A stretch of DNA of 64,000 nucleotides, from positions 3,252,001-3,316,000 of the forward strand of contig NC_012587.1 in the NCBI RefSeq assembly GCF_000018545.1. The letters are read 5' to 3'. The notes beneath the pieces are model-generated. The model saw nothing but the letters and a program-made list of their open reading frames with translations. It ran no database searches and had not been told where the DNA came from. Origin of the DNA: Sinorhizobium fredii NGR234. Lineage in GTDB: Bacteria; Pseudomonadota; Alphaproteobacteria; Rhizobiales; Rhizobiaceae. Below, one piece after another: positions 1-8,358 of this stretch (positions within the stretch are counted from its first letter, which is position 1; each line of letters opens with the position of its first letter). The position numbers and the translations under genes are program-made.

Positions 1-452
1 ATGTCTTTGGCGGCAAGCTCACGACCTATCGGCGGCTCGCCGAATCGGCGCTTGAAAAGATCGGCGAGGCGATCGGGACCAAGGGCAGTAAATGGACGGC
101 CACGTCCCACCTGCCGGGCGGCGACTTTGCGGCAACCGCCTACGATACCGAAGTCGACATGCTGAAGGCGCGCTACCCCTTTCTCGCGCTTTCGCATGCC
201 CGCCGGCTGGTCCGGCTCTACGGCACCCAGGCTGCAAGTCTGCTTGGCCATGCGGCGAGCCAGGCGGACCTCGGCAAGCACTTCGGCACTGATCTTTACG
301 AGGTCGAAGTGGACTGGCTGATCGGACAGGAATGGGCGCGGCGCGCCGAGGACGTGCTCTGGCGCCGCACGAAACTGGGATTGAAGCTGACGCCGGCGGA
401 GATCGCGGAGTTGGAGGACTACATGCGCGGCGCCGTCAACGCCGCAGCATAG
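1..452 (+). CDS. glpD: Glycerol-3-phosphate dehydrogenase, C-terminal part (5' end outside window)
   Basis: The open frame runs from base 3 with no start in the window; the ATG at base 1 is out of frame. About 149 C-terminal residues remain. They begin with VFGGKLTTYRRLAE, which resembles the C-terminal FAD-domain signature of aerobic glycerol-3-phosphate dehydrogenases. A helical C-terminal domain follows (LYGTQAASLLGHAAS, then VDWLIGQEWARRAEDVLWRRTKLGL). The enzyme oxidises glycerol-3-phosphate to dihydroxyacetone phosphate at the inner membrane and passes electrons to quinone. It lies 75 nt upstream of a glycerol ABC transporter on the same strand, matching the rhizobial order glpD-glpSTPQUV. 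The fragment is too short for the FAD-binding N-terminus to be checked. Confidence 0.9.
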   Translation, partial: VFGGKLTTYRRLAESALEKIGEAIGTKGSKWTATSHLPGGDFAATAYDTEVDMLKARYPFLALSHARRLVRLYGTQAASLLGHAASQADLGKHFGTDLYEVEVDWLIGQEWARRAEDVLWRRTKLGLKLTPAEIAELEDYMRGAVNAAA

Positions 453-527
453 AAGAGTTGGAGCGCTCATCCCGCTCTGATCCGCGATTGAAACTGCCGA
501 TGGCTGGGTGGAACACCGGAGAATTCA

Positions 528-1598
528 ATGCTTGAAATGAAGAACATAACCAAGGTCGTGGGCGGGGAGACGCATATTCACCCGACCAACCTTGTGCTGG
601 AGAGGGGGTCGCTCAATGTGCTGCTCGGCCCGACGCTCTCCGGCAAGACGTCGCTGATGCGGCTGATGGCCGGTCTCGACAAGCCCGCCTCCGGTTCGAT
701 CCATTTCGACGGCGCCGACGTCACTGGCGTGCGCGTGCAGCAGCGCTCGGTCGCCATGGTCTATCAGCAGTTCATCAACTACCCGGCGATGACGGTCTAC
801 GACAACATCGCCTCGCCGATGCGCATCAAGGGTGCCGACAACGCCACGATCGACCGGGAGGTCCGCAAGGCGGCCGAGCTCCTGAAGCTCACCCCCTATC
901 TCGACCGCACGCCGCTCAACCTCTCCGGCGGCCAGCAGCAGCGCACCGCGCTTGCCCGCGCCATCGTCAAGAATGCCGACCTGGTTCTGCTCGACGAGCC
1001 GCTTGCCAACCTCGACTACAAGCTGCGCGAGGAATTGCGCGAGGAACTACCGAAGATCTTCGCCGCTTCCGGCGCGATCTTCGTCTATGCGACGACCGAG
1101 CCCTCCGAGGCACTGCTCCTCGGCGGCAACACCGCCTCTTTGAGCGAAGGGCGCATCACCCAGTTCGGCCGCACCATCGACGTTTACCGCCGCCCGGTCG
1201 ACATCGTCACCGCCCGGACCTTCGCCGATCCGCCGCTGAATACGATCGGCCTCGCGAAGGCGGGCTCGCACTTCACCCTCGAAGGTAAGCCGGTGCTTTC
1301 CGTTCCCGCGCATCTGGCGGCGGTGTCGGATGGACCCTGCACCGTCGCCTTCCAGCCGCACCACATCTCTTTCGACCGGTCCGACGGAGGCAGCACCCCG
1401 CTCACCGTCAAGACGGCGATTTCCGAGATCGCCGGCTCGGAGAGCTTCATTCACGTCGGCTTCGCCGATGCGCGCTGGGTGATGCTGGCGCCCGGCATTC
1501 ACGACATCGAACCGGACGCGACCCTCGAGGTCTTCGTCGACACCCGCCACCTGATGGCCTTTGGGCCGGATGGCCGGGCGATCGGCGGAACTGCCTGA
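528..1598 (+). CDS. glpS: Glycerol ABC transporter ATP-binding protein GlpS
   Basis: This 356-residue ABC ATPase of the sugar-import type has a Walker A-like GPTLSGKTS near residue 35, the signature LSGGQQQR, and Walker B VLLDEP. A C-terminal regulatory (TOBE-like) region follows. The usual switch histidine (THD) is replaced: the segment reads YATTEPSEA. The partner GlpT keeps THDQ but has a degenerate signature, so the pair looks like a heterodimer with one consensus and one degenerate ATP site. It is the first gene after glpD in a co-directional cluster, and gene order is the basis for calling glycerol as the substrate. Confidence 0.88.
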   Translation: MLEMKNITKVVGGETHIHPTNLVLERGSLNVLLGPTLSGKTSLMRLMAGLDKPASGSIHFDGADVTGVRVQQRSVAMVYQQFINYPAMTVYDNIASPMRIKGADNATIDREVRKAAELLKLTPYLDRTPLNLSGGQQQRTALARAIVKNADLVLLDEPLANLDYKLREELREELPKIFAASGAIFVYATTEPSEALLLGGNTASLSEGRITQFGRTIDVYRRPVDIVTARTFADPPLNTIGLAKAGSHFTLEGKPVLSVPAHLAAVSDGPCTVAFQPHHISFDRSDGGSTPLTVKTAISEIAGSESFIHVGFADARWVMLAPGIHDIEPDATLEVFVDTRHLMAFGPDGRAIGGTA

Positions 1599-1618
1599 GG
1601 GAGGGCCGGGAGGAGACC

Positions 1619-2689
1619 ATGGCACGCATCAATCTCGAACATATCCGCCACGCCTACGGCGCCAAGCCGAAGTCGGAAGCCGAATACGCGCTGAAGGAAG
1701 TCCATCACGAATGGAACGACGGCGGCGCCTATGCGTTGCTCGGCCCTTCGGGCTGCGGCAAGACCACGCTGCTCAACATCATTTCCGGGCTGATCAACCC
1801 GTCGGAAGGCCGCATCCTCTTCGACGGCACCGATGTGACGCACCTGGCGACGCAGCACCGCAACATCGCCCAGGTGTTTCAGTTTCCGGTCATCTACGAC
1901 ACGATGACCGTCTACGACAACCTCGCCTTCCCCTTGCGCAACCGCCATGTGCCGGAGACCGAAGTCGACCGCCGCGTCAAGGAGATCATCGACATGATCG
2001 GCCTCGGCGGCTGGGCGAAGAAGACGGCGCGAGGGCTGACCGCCGACCAGAAGCAGAAGATCTCGCTCGGCCGCGGCCTGGTGCGCTCCGACGTCAGCGC
2101 CATCCTCTTCGACGAACCGCTCACCGTCATCGATCCCGAAATGAAATGGGTGCTGCGCTCCCAGATCAAGCGGCTGCACAAGCAGTTCGGCTTCACCATG
2201 GTCTATGTCACGCACGATCAGACCGAGGCGCTCACCTTCGCCGACAAGGTCGTCGTCATGTATGACGGCCAGATCGTCCAGATCGGCACGCCGGCCGAGC
2301 TTTTCGAACGGCCGCGCCACACTTTCGTCGGTTACTTCATCGGCTCGCCGGGCATGAACGTCCTGCCGGCCGAGATCGCCGGCAACACGGCAGCGGTGGG
2401 TGAGCAAAGCATCGCCCTGAACTTCCAGCCGAAGGTCAAGGCCGGTGCCAAGACCGAGCTTGGCATCCGCCCGGAATTCATCTCGCTCGGCCGCGAGGGC
2501 ATGCCGGTGGCGATCACCAAGGTCGAGGATATCGGCCGCCACAAGATCGTCCGCGCCCGTTTCGCCGACCGGCCGATCTCGATCATCGTCGACGAGGACG
2601 GCGAGATCCCGGCCGAGCCGCGCGTCACCTTCGACCCGAAGGCCATCAATATCTACGCCGATTCCTGGCGCGTCGGCGAGGAGGCCTGA
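1619..2689 (+). CDS. glpT: Glycerol ABC transporter ATP-binding protein GlpT
   Basis: This second ABC ATPase has 356 residues. Walker A is GPSGCGKTT, Walker B is AILFDEP, and the H-loop is intact (VTHDQTEAL). The ABC signature is not LSGGQ but LTADQKQK, so only the composite site formed with the LSGGQ of GlpS should be fully canonical. A C-terminal TOBE-like region (TELGIRPEF onward) follows. The start ATG sits after the purine-rich GGGAGGAGACC, 20 nt after glpS. GlpT here is an ATPase of the rhizobial glycerol importer, not the E. coli GlpT antiporter. Confidence 0.88.
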   Translation: MARINLEHIRHAYGAKPKSEAEYALKEVHHEWNDGGAYALLGPSGCGKTTLLNIISGLINPSEGRILFDGTDVTHLATQHRNIAQVFQFPVIYDTMTVYDNLAFPLRNRHVPETEVDRRVKEIIDMIGLGGWAKKTARGLTADQKQKISLGRGLVRSDVSAILFDEPLTVIDPEMKWVLRSQIKRLHKQFGFTMVYVTHDQTEALTFADKVVVMYDGQIVQIGTPAELFERPRHTFVGYFIGSPGMNVLPAEIAGNTAAVGEQSIALNFQPKVKAGAKTELGIRPEFISLGREGMPVAITKVEDIGRHKIVRARFADRPISIIVDEDGEIPAEPRVTFDPKAINIYADSWRVGEEA

Positions 2690-2690
2690 C

Positions 2691-3557
2691 ATGGAGAAGA
2701 CCTGGAACAACAAGGCCTGGTTCATGGTCCTGCCGGTCCTGGTGCTTGTCGCCTTCTCGGCAGTGATCCCGCTGATGACCGTCGTCAACTATTCGGTGCA
2801 GGACACCTTCGGCAACAACGAGTTCTTCTGGGCCGGCACGGACTGGTTCATGGACGTGCTCGAATCCGACCGCTTCTGGGACGCGCTCACCCGCAACCTG
2901 ATCTTCTCGGCGATCATTCTGGCGATCGAGATCCCGCTCGGCATCGTCATCGCCCTCAACATGCCGAAGAAGGGCATCGGCGTGCCGATCTGCCTGGTCC
3001 TGATGGCGCTGCCGCTGTTGATCCCGTGGAACGTCGTCGGCACCATCTGGCAGGTCTTCGGCCGCGTCGACATCGGTCTGCTCGGACGCACGCTTGCCGC
3101 GCTCGGCATCAACTACAATTACGTGCAGAACCCCATCGACGCCTGGGTGACGCTGATCGTCATGGACGTCTGGCACTGGACGAGCCTCGTCGTGCTGCTC
3201 TGCTACGCCGGTCTCGTCTCGATCCCGGACGCCTACTACCAGGCCGCCAAGATCGACGGCGCCTCGCGCTGGTCGGTGTTCCGCTACATCCAGCTGCCGA
3301 AGATGAAGCGCGTCCTCCTGATCGCCTTCCTGCTGCGCTTCATGGACAGTTTCATGATCTACACGGAACCCTTCGTCGTCACTGGCGGCGGCCCGGGCAA
3401 CTCGACGACCTTCCTGTCGATCGACCTCGTCAAGATGGCGATCGGCCAGTTCGACCTCGGTCCGGCCGCAGCCCTCTCGATCATCTACTTCCTCATCATC
3501 CTGCTGCTCTCATGGATCTTCTACACCGTGATGACCACGAGCGACGCGCAAGGCTGA
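2691..3557 (+). CDS. glpP: Glycerol ABC transporter permease GlpP
   Basis: This inner-membrane permease of the MalF/UgpA type has 288 residues and about six hydrophobic segments. It carries a DAYYQAAKIDGASRW motif, which is the EAA loop (normally EAAxxDGA) that contacts the ATPase. The ATG at 2691 lies one base after the glpT stop; the same frame is open further upstream, but that stretch lies inside glpT. Two ATPases, two permeases, a small membrane protein and a binding protein follow one another here, the full set of the rhizobial glycerol transporter. Confidence 0.9.
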   Translation: MEKTWNNKAWFMVLPVLVLVAFSAVIPLMTVVNYSVQDTFGNNEFFWAGTDWFMDVLESDRFWDALTRNLIFSAIILAIEIPLGIVIALNMPKKGIGVPICLVLMALPLLIPWNVVGTIWQVFGRVDIGLLGRTLAALGINYNYVQNPIDAWVTLIVMDVWHWTSLVVLLCYAGLVSIPDAYYQAAKIDGASRWSVFRYIQLPKMKRVLLIAFLLRFMDSFMIYTEPFVVTGGGPGNSTTFLSIDLVKMAIGQFDLGPAAALSIIYFLIILLLSWIFYTVMTTSDAQG

Positions 3558-3577
3558 GAAGAGGAGGGAGGAGCAAA

Positions 3578-4402
3578 ATGATGACCAACAAGCAACCGCT
3601 TTCGCAGCGCCTCTCCTGGCTGGTGCCGACGATCTACATCGTCTTCCTGCTCCTGCCGATCTACTGGCTCGTCAACATGAGCTTCAAGGAGACCAGCGAG
3701 ATCCTCAGCACGTTCTCGCTGTGGCCGCAGAATCCGACCCTTCGGAACTACGCGGTGATCTTTACCGATCCGTCCTGGTATTCGGGCTACATCAACTCGA
3801 TCACCTATGTCGTCTTGAACACGCTGATCTCCGTGACGGTGGCGCTGCCGGCGGCCTATGCCTTCTCGCGCTACCGGTTCCTCGGCGACAAGCACCTGTT
3901 CTTCTGGCTCTTGACCAACCGGATGGCACCGCCGGCGGTATTCGCGCTGCCCTTCTTCCAGCTCTATTCCGCCTTTGGCCTGATCGACACGCACATCGCC
4001 GTGGCAATCGCGCATTGCCTGTTCAACGTGCCGCTCGCCGTCTGGATCCTGGAAGGCTTCATGTCCGGCGTGCCGAAGGAGATCGACGAGACCGCCTATA
4101 TCGACGGCTACTCCTTCCCGCGCTTCTTCGTGAAGATCTTCGTGCCGCTGATCGCGTCGGGCATCGGTGTCGCCGCCTTCTTCTGCTTCATGTTCTCCTG
4201 GGTCGAACTCCTGATCGCCCGTACGCTGACGACGACCGACGCCAAGCCGATCGCCGCGACGATGACGCGCACGGTTTCGGCCTCCGGTCTCGACTGGGGC
4301 GTGCTCGCCGCCGCCGGCGTGCTGACGATCATCCCCGGCGCGCTCGTCATCTACTTCGTCCGCAACTACATCGCCAAGGGCTTCGCCCTGGGTCGCGTCT
4401 AG
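3578..4402 (+). CDS. glpQ: Glycerol ABC transporter permease GlpQ
   Basis: This second permease is of the MalG/UgpE type, with 274 residues and several hydrophobic helices. Its EAA-like loop reads PKEIDETAYIDGYSF. The chosen ATG at 3578 follows the strong purine tract GAGGAGGGAGGAGC. Despite the name it is unrelated to glycerophosphodiester phosphodiesterase GlpQ; the symbol follows the rhizobial glycerol operon nomenclature. It should pair with GlpP in the membrane pore. Confidence 0.88.
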   Translation: MMTNKQPLSQRLSWLVPTIYIVFLLLPIYWLVNMSFKETSEILSTFSLWPQNPTLRNYAVIFTDPSWYSGYINSITYVVLNTLISVTVALPAAYAFSRYRFLGDKHLFFWLLTNRMAPPAVFALPFFQLYSAFGLIDTHIAVAIAHCLFNVPLAVWILEGFMSGVPKEIDETAYIDGYSFPRFFVKIFVPLIASGIGVAAFFCFMFSWVELLIARTLTTTDAKPIAATMTRTVSASGLDWGVLAAAGVLTIIPGALVIYFVRNYIAKGFALGRV

Positions 4403-4430
4403 ACCTCCGACTATTCTAAGGAGATTTCCA

Positions 4431-4712
4431 ATGGACTTTTCATGGATGGCATGGACGCTGCCGACGGCGCTGTTCTTCCTGGCAATTGCGCTGATGCTCG
4501 TCGGCATGGGCGTCTGGGAATATGTCTCGCCCGGCGGCAATCCGCGCGTCGGCGTGCTGCGCTTCGAGACGACCCGCGGCGACCGGCTGTTCGTGTCGCT
4601 GCTCGGGAGCGCATTCATTCACCTCGCCTGGCTGGGGCTGGTCGGCGCAAATCTCTGGTGGGCGCTCGCCCTCTCGGTGATCTACGCCATCGGCGTCTTC
4701 CGCTACGTCTGA
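4431..4712 (+). CDS. glpU: Small membrane protein GlpU (DUF2160-type)
   Basis: This 93-residue protein has two or three predicted membrane helices (TALFFLAIALMLVGMGVWEY, then the segment around LGSAFIHLAWLGLVGANLWW). It contains the family-like stretch GNPRVGVLRFETTRGDRLF. It is preceded by AAGGAGA close to the ATG. It sits between the permease and binding-protein genes, the position of glpU in rhizobial glycerol operons. Its biochemical role is unknown to me; an accessory membrane component of the transporter is inferred from position only. Confidence 0.82.
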   Translation: MDFSWMAWTLPTALFFLAIALMLVGMGVWEYVSPGGNPRVGVLRFETTRGDRLFVSLLGSAFIHLAWLGLVGANLWWALALSVIYAIGVFRYV

Positions 4713-4797
4713 GGCACCGGAATGAGGGGTGCCCGGCGAAGGGCGCCTTTCGAAACTGCAAGGAAACGCAATCGCAAAACCCAAAGGGAGGAAATTT

Positions 4798-6522
4798 ATG
4801 CGACGGCACCTTTTGACAACGACGGCAGCCATGCTGCTGGCACTTACCGGCACGGCCTTCGCCGGCATGGATGAGGCAAAACAGTTCCTGGACAAGGAAG
4901 TCGGCGATCTTTCCTCGCTCGACCGCGCGTCCCAGGAAGCCGAACTGCAATGGTTCGTCGATGCGGCGAAGCCCTTCGCCGGCATGGAGATCAAGGTCGT
5001 TTCCGAAACGATCACCACCCATGAATACGAAGCGAAGGTGCTGGCCCCGGCCTTCACCGCGATCACCGGCATCAAGATCACCCACGACCTGATCGGCGAA
5101 GGCGACGTCGTCGAAAAGCTGCAGACGCAGATGCAGTCGGGCGAAAACGTCTACGACGCCTATATCAATGACTCCGACCTAATCGGCACCCATTGGCGCT
5201 ACCAGCAGGCCCGCAACCTGACCGACTGGATGGCCAACGAAGGCAAGGACGTCACCAACCCGAACCTCGACATCGACGACTTCATCGGCAAGTCCTTCAC
5301 CACCGCTCCGGACGGCAAGCTCTATCAGCTGCCCGACCAGCAGTTCGCCAACCTCTACTGGTTCCGCTACGACTGGTTCAACGACCCGAAGATCCAGGAG
5401 GAGTTCAAGGCCAAGTACGGCTACGACCTCGGCGTGCCGGTCAACTGGTCGGCCTACGAGGACATCGCCGAGTTCTTCAACGGCCGCGAGATCGACGGCA
5501 AGAAGGTCTATGGCCACATGGACTACGGCAAGAAGGACCCGTCGCTCGGCTGGCGCTTCACCGACGCCTGGCTGTCGATGGCCGGCAACGGCGACAAGGG
5601 CATTCCGAACGGCCGCCCGGTCGACGAGTGGGGCATCAAGGTCGACGAGAACTCCCGTCCGGTCGGTTCCTGCGTCGCGCGCGGCGGCGACACCAACGGC
5701 CCGGCCGCGGTCTATTCGATCGACAAGTACCTGACCTGGCTGAAGAGCTACGCTCCGCCGGAAGCTCAAGGCATGACCTTCTCCGAAGCCGGCCCGGTTC
5801 CGGCCCAGGGCGCGGTCGCCCAGCAGATGTTCTGGTACACGGCTTTCACCGCCGACATGGTCAAGGACGGGCTGCCGGTCGTCAACGCCGACGGCACGCC
5901 GAAGTGGCGCATGGCCCCCTCGCCGCATGGCGTCTACTGGAAGGACGGCATGAAGCTCGGCTATCAGGACGCCGGTTCCTGGACGCTTCTGAAGTCGACC
6001 CCGGACGATCGCGCCAAGGCCGCCTGGCTGTATGCGCAGTTCGTCACCTCGAAGACCATCGACGTCAAGAAGAGCCATGTCGGCCTCACCTTCATCCGCC
6101 AGTCGACGCTCGATCACCAGAGCTTCACCGAGCGCGCACCGAAGCTCGGCGGCCTGATCGAGTTCTACCGTTCGCCGGCGCGCGTGCAGTGGACCCCGAC
6201 GGGCACGAACGTTCCTGACTATCCGAAGCTGGCTCAGCTTTGGTGGCAGGCGATCGGCGATGCGTCGTCCGGCGCCAAGACCGCGCAGGAAGCGATGGAC
6301 TCGCTGTGCGCCGAGCAGGAGAAGGTGCTGCAACGCCTCGAGCGCGCCGGCATCCAGGGCGACATCGGTCCGAAGCTCGCCGAGGAGCACGATCTCGAAT
6401 ACTGGAACGCGGAAGCCGTCAAGGCCGGCAACCTCGCGCCGCAGCTGAAGGTCGAGAACGAGAAGGAAAAGCCGGTCACCGTCAACTACGACGAACTGGT
6501 CAAGAGCTGGCAGACCAATTAA
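4798..6522 (+). CDS. glpV: Glycerol ABC transporter periplasmic binding protein GlpV
   Basis: This 574-residue extracellular solute-binding protein begins with a signal peptide (MRRHLLTTTAAMLLALTGTAFAG), probably cleaved after AFA. It resembles sugar-binding proteins of family 1 but is longer than usual. The ATG at 4798 is preceded by AAAGGGAGGAA; an in-frame upstream start would place 23 non-signal residues in front and was rejected. It is the last gene of the operon and is followed by two hairpins, the second a classic terminator. It should bind glycerol in the periplasm and deliver it to GlpPQ. Confidence 0.88.
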   Translation: MRRHLLTTTAAMLLALTGTAFAGMDEAKQFLDKEVGDLSSLDRASQEAELQWFVDAAKPFAGMEIKVVSETITTHEYEAKVLAPAFTAITGIKITHDLIGEGDVVEKLQTQMQSGENVYDAYINDSDLIGTHWRYQQARNLTDWMANEGKDVTNPNLDIDDFIGKSFTTAPDGKLYQLPDQQFANLYWFRYDWFNDPKIQEEFKAKYGYDLGVPVNWSAYEDIAEFFNGREIDGKKVYGHMDYGKKDPSLGWRFTDAWLSMAGNGDKGIPNGRPVDEWGIKVDENSRPVGSCVARGGDTNGPAAVYSIDKYLTWLKSYAPPEAQGMTFSEAGPVPAQGAVAQQMFWYTAFTADMVKDGLPVVNADGTPKWRMAPSPHGVYWKDGMKLGYQDAGSWTLLKSTPDDRAKAAWLYAQFVTSKTIDVKKSHVGLTFIRQSTLDHQSFTERAPKLGGLIEFYRSPARVQWTPTGTNVPDYPKLAQLWWQAIGDASSGAKTAQEAMDSLCAEQEKVLQRLERAGIQGDIGPKLAEEHDLEYWNAEAVKAGNLAPQLKVENEKEKPVTVNYDELVKSWQTN

Positions 6523-6530
6523 GTCTGCAA

Positions 6531-6560
6531 TACCGCCGCCCGTTCCGTCGGGCGGCGGTA
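6531..6560 (+). terminator. Stable hairpin after glpV
   Basis: A perfect 12-bp stem (6531-6542 with 6549-6560) encloses a TTCCGT loop. No T-run follows, so it may protect the mRNA 3' end or act together with the terminator 20 nt downstream. Confidence 0.6.
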
Positions 6561-6580
6561 CAGTATCAGGAGATGCGGCG

Positions 6581-6608
6581 CCGGGGCTGGCAACAGCCCC
6601 GGTTTTTT
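6581..6608 (+). terminator. Rho-independent terminator of the glp operon
   Basis: A 9-bp GC stem (CCGGGGCTG / CAGCCCCGG) with a GCAA loop is followed directly by six T residues at 6603-6608. Confidence 0.9.
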
Positions 6609-6658
6609 GTCGTCTATGCTGAATGACACATCAGAGGGGACAACGTGGAAATCGAGAG

Positions 6659-6852
6659 GGTGCCGATACCCCTCTGGCCTGCCGGCCATCTCCCCCACAA
6701 GGGGGGAGACGACGGATGCGCAGTTGTGCATCACCCTAACTCCTCCAGTGCGGTCGACTTGTCGAGGCGTGAAGGAGAAGAGCGGGGAGCCCGCCGCTTG
6801 CATTCTCCCCCTTGTGGGGGAGATGGCCGGCAGGCCAGAGGGGGTATCACCC
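6659..6852. repeat. Large inverted repeat, palindromic intergenic element
   Basis: The left arm (about 6659-6709) and right arm (about 6804-6852) are near-perfect reverse complements of nearly 50 nt each. Both contain CTCTGGCCTGCCGGCCATCT and a run of C then G around ACAAG. Roughly 95 nt separate them, with no coding potential that I trust. The arrangement resembles RIME/ABC-type palindromic elements of rhizobial chromosomes. It fills the gap between the glp terminator and the 3' end of mur. Confidence 0.75.
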
Positions 6853-6900
6853 CGGCAGCTCGCAGATGCCGGCCGTCTCGCCAGACGCCCTTCGCTCAGC

Positions 6901-7329
6901 TCAATCCTTGCGCTTCCGGCAATAGAGCTCCAGCCGGTGGCGCACCAGGTCGTAGCCGAGTTCTGCGGCGATTTCCGCCTGCAGCTGCTCGATCTTGTCG
7001 GAGCGGAATTCGATCACCGCGCCGGTGTCGATGTCGATCAGGTGGTCGTGGTGCGGAGCGTCGGCCGTCTCGAAGCGGGCCGTGGCGTTCTCGAAGGCGT
7101 GCCGCTGCACGACCCCCTGCTGCTCCAGCGCCGACAGGGTGCGGTAGACGGTCGAAAGCGACACGGTCGCGTCGATTTCCTTGGCGCGCCGATGCAGTTC
7201 GCTGGCATCCGGGTGGTCTTCGGCCTCGGCCAGAATCTTCAGGATAGCAGCACGTTGGCGGGTGACGCGCACCCCTCCTTCACGAAGGATTCCTTCCAGT
7301 TCCGCGATCCGATTCTTGCTCTGTGTCAT
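6901..7329 (-). CDS. mur: Manganese-responsive Fur-family repressor Mur
   Basis: This 142-residue Fur-family protein has an N-terminal winged helix (GVRVTRQRAAILKIL ... STVYRTLSALEQQGVV) and the metal-binding HHDHLIDIDTG motif. In rhizobia the Fur-like protein next to sitABCD senses Mn(II) and represses sit, hence Mur rather than Fur or Zur; that assignment rests on the neighbourhood. The gene points away from sitA, with a 123-nt shared upstream region that contains a matching palindrome. The Cys pairs of a C-terminal zinc site are absent; one Cys occurs near the end (YCRKRKD). Confidence 0.9.
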   Translation of the reverse strand: MTQSKNRIAELEGILREGGVRVTRQRAAILKILAEAEDHPDASELHRRAKEIDATVSLSTVYRTLSALEQQGVVQRHAFENATARFETADAPHHDHLIDIDTGAVIEFRSDKIEQLQAEIAAELGYDLVRHRLELYCRKRKD

Positions 7330-7372
7330 TGCGCGACACTAGCCAAGGGCAATGGCTTTGAAAATAGCCAGT

Positions 7373-7393
7373 TGCAAATGGTTCTCATGTGCA
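7373..7393. promoter_or_regulatory. Candidate Mur-responsive operator in the mur/sitA interval
   Basis: TGCAAATGGTTCTCATGTGCA is an imperfect 21-bp palindrome of the TGCAAAT...TTGCA type recognised by Mur/Fur in rhizobia. It ends immediately before a possible -35 (TTGACT, 7394-7399) with a weak -10 (TAGGCA, 7417-7422) 17 bp downstream. A bound repressor would therefore block sitA transcription. Confidence 0.6.
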
Positions 7394-7452
7394 TTGACTT
7401 ATGCAGGCCATTCGCCTAGGCATTGGGCAGGTTCAAGATTGAGGAGCGATGG

Positions 7453-8358
7453 ATGATCGATCGGACGCGGCGCATGATTCTGACGGCAGCAACGGCAATG
7501 GCTGCCCTTTCCCTCCTGTCCGGCGCGGCGGCGGCAGCGGAGAAATTCAAGGCGGTCACCACCTTCACGGTCATTGCCGACATGGCGCAAAACGTTGCCG
7601 GCGATGCGGCGATCGTCGAATCGATCACCAAACCCGGCGCCGAGATCCACAACTACCAGCCGACGCCGCGCGACATCCTGAAGGCGCATGATGCCAAGCT
7701 GATCCTCTGGAACGGCCTCAACCTCGAGCTCTGGTTCGAGAAGTTCTTCCAGAACTTCGACGACATTCCAGGCGTCGTCGTCTCCGAAGGCGTCGAGCCG
7801 ATGGGCATCGCCGAAGGCCCCTATACGGGCAAGCCGAACCCGCATGCCTGGATGTCGCCGTCGGCGGCGATGATCTATGTCGACAACATCCGCGACGCCT
7901 TCGTGAAGTTCGATCCGGACAATGCCGAGACCTACAAGGCGAATGCCGAGGCCTACAAGAAGAAGATCGAGGCGACCATCGCGCCGATCAAGGCGGAGCT
8001 CGACAAGATCCCGGCGGAAAAGCGCTGGCTGGTCTCGAGCGAAGGCGCCTTCAGCTATCTCACGCGGGATTTCGGCCTGAAGGAACTCTATCTCTGGCCG
8101 ATCAACGCCGACCAGCAGGGCACGCCGCAGCAGGTGCGCAAGGTGATCGACGCGGTGAGAGCCAACCACATTCCGGTGGTCTTCTCCGAGAGCACCATCT
8201 CGCCCGATCCGGCCATGCAGGTGGCGCGCGAGACGGGTGCCAAATACGGCGGCGTGCTCTATGTGGATTCCCTGAGCGAGGCCGACGGACCGGTCCCGAC
8301 CTATGCCGATCTGCTGCGTGTCACGTCCGAAACGATCGCGAAAGGTCTTTCGCAATGA
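7453..8358 (+). CDS. sitA: Manganese/iron ABC transporter substrate-binding protein SitA
   Basis: This 301-residue periplasmic metal-binding protein belongs to the cluster A-I (ZnuA/SitA) family. A signal peptide ([23 protein letters not shown]) is followed by [15 protein letters not shown]. Metal-ligand regions are visible: the His of [11 protein letters not shown], the His of [10 protein letters not shown], the Glu of [10 protein letters not shown] and the Asp of [13 protein letters not shown] 7453 has GAGGAGCG just upstream; a TTG further 5' in the same frame is less likely. Its stop overlaps the start of sitB. The operon is presumably repressed by Mur under manganese sufficiency. Confidence 0.93.
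   Translation: MIDRTRRMILTAATAMAALSLLSGAAAAAEKFKAVTTFTVIADMAQNVAGDAAIVESITKPGAEIHNYQPTPRDILKAHDAKLILWNGLNLELWFEKFFQNFDDIPGVVVSEGVEPMGIAEGPYTGKPNPHAWMSPSAAMIYVDNIRDAFVKFDPDNAETYKANAEAYKKKIEATIAPIKAELDKIPAEKRWLVSSEGAFSYLTRDFGLKELYLWPINADQQGTPQQVRKVIDAVRANHIPVVFSESTISPDPAMQVARETGAKYGGVLYVDSLSEADGPVPTYADLLRVTSETIAKGLSQ

Noticed and set aside
1..3. ATG at base 1 as a gene start
   Set aside because: It is out of frame with glpD, and its own frame soon closes. The real frame begins at base 3.
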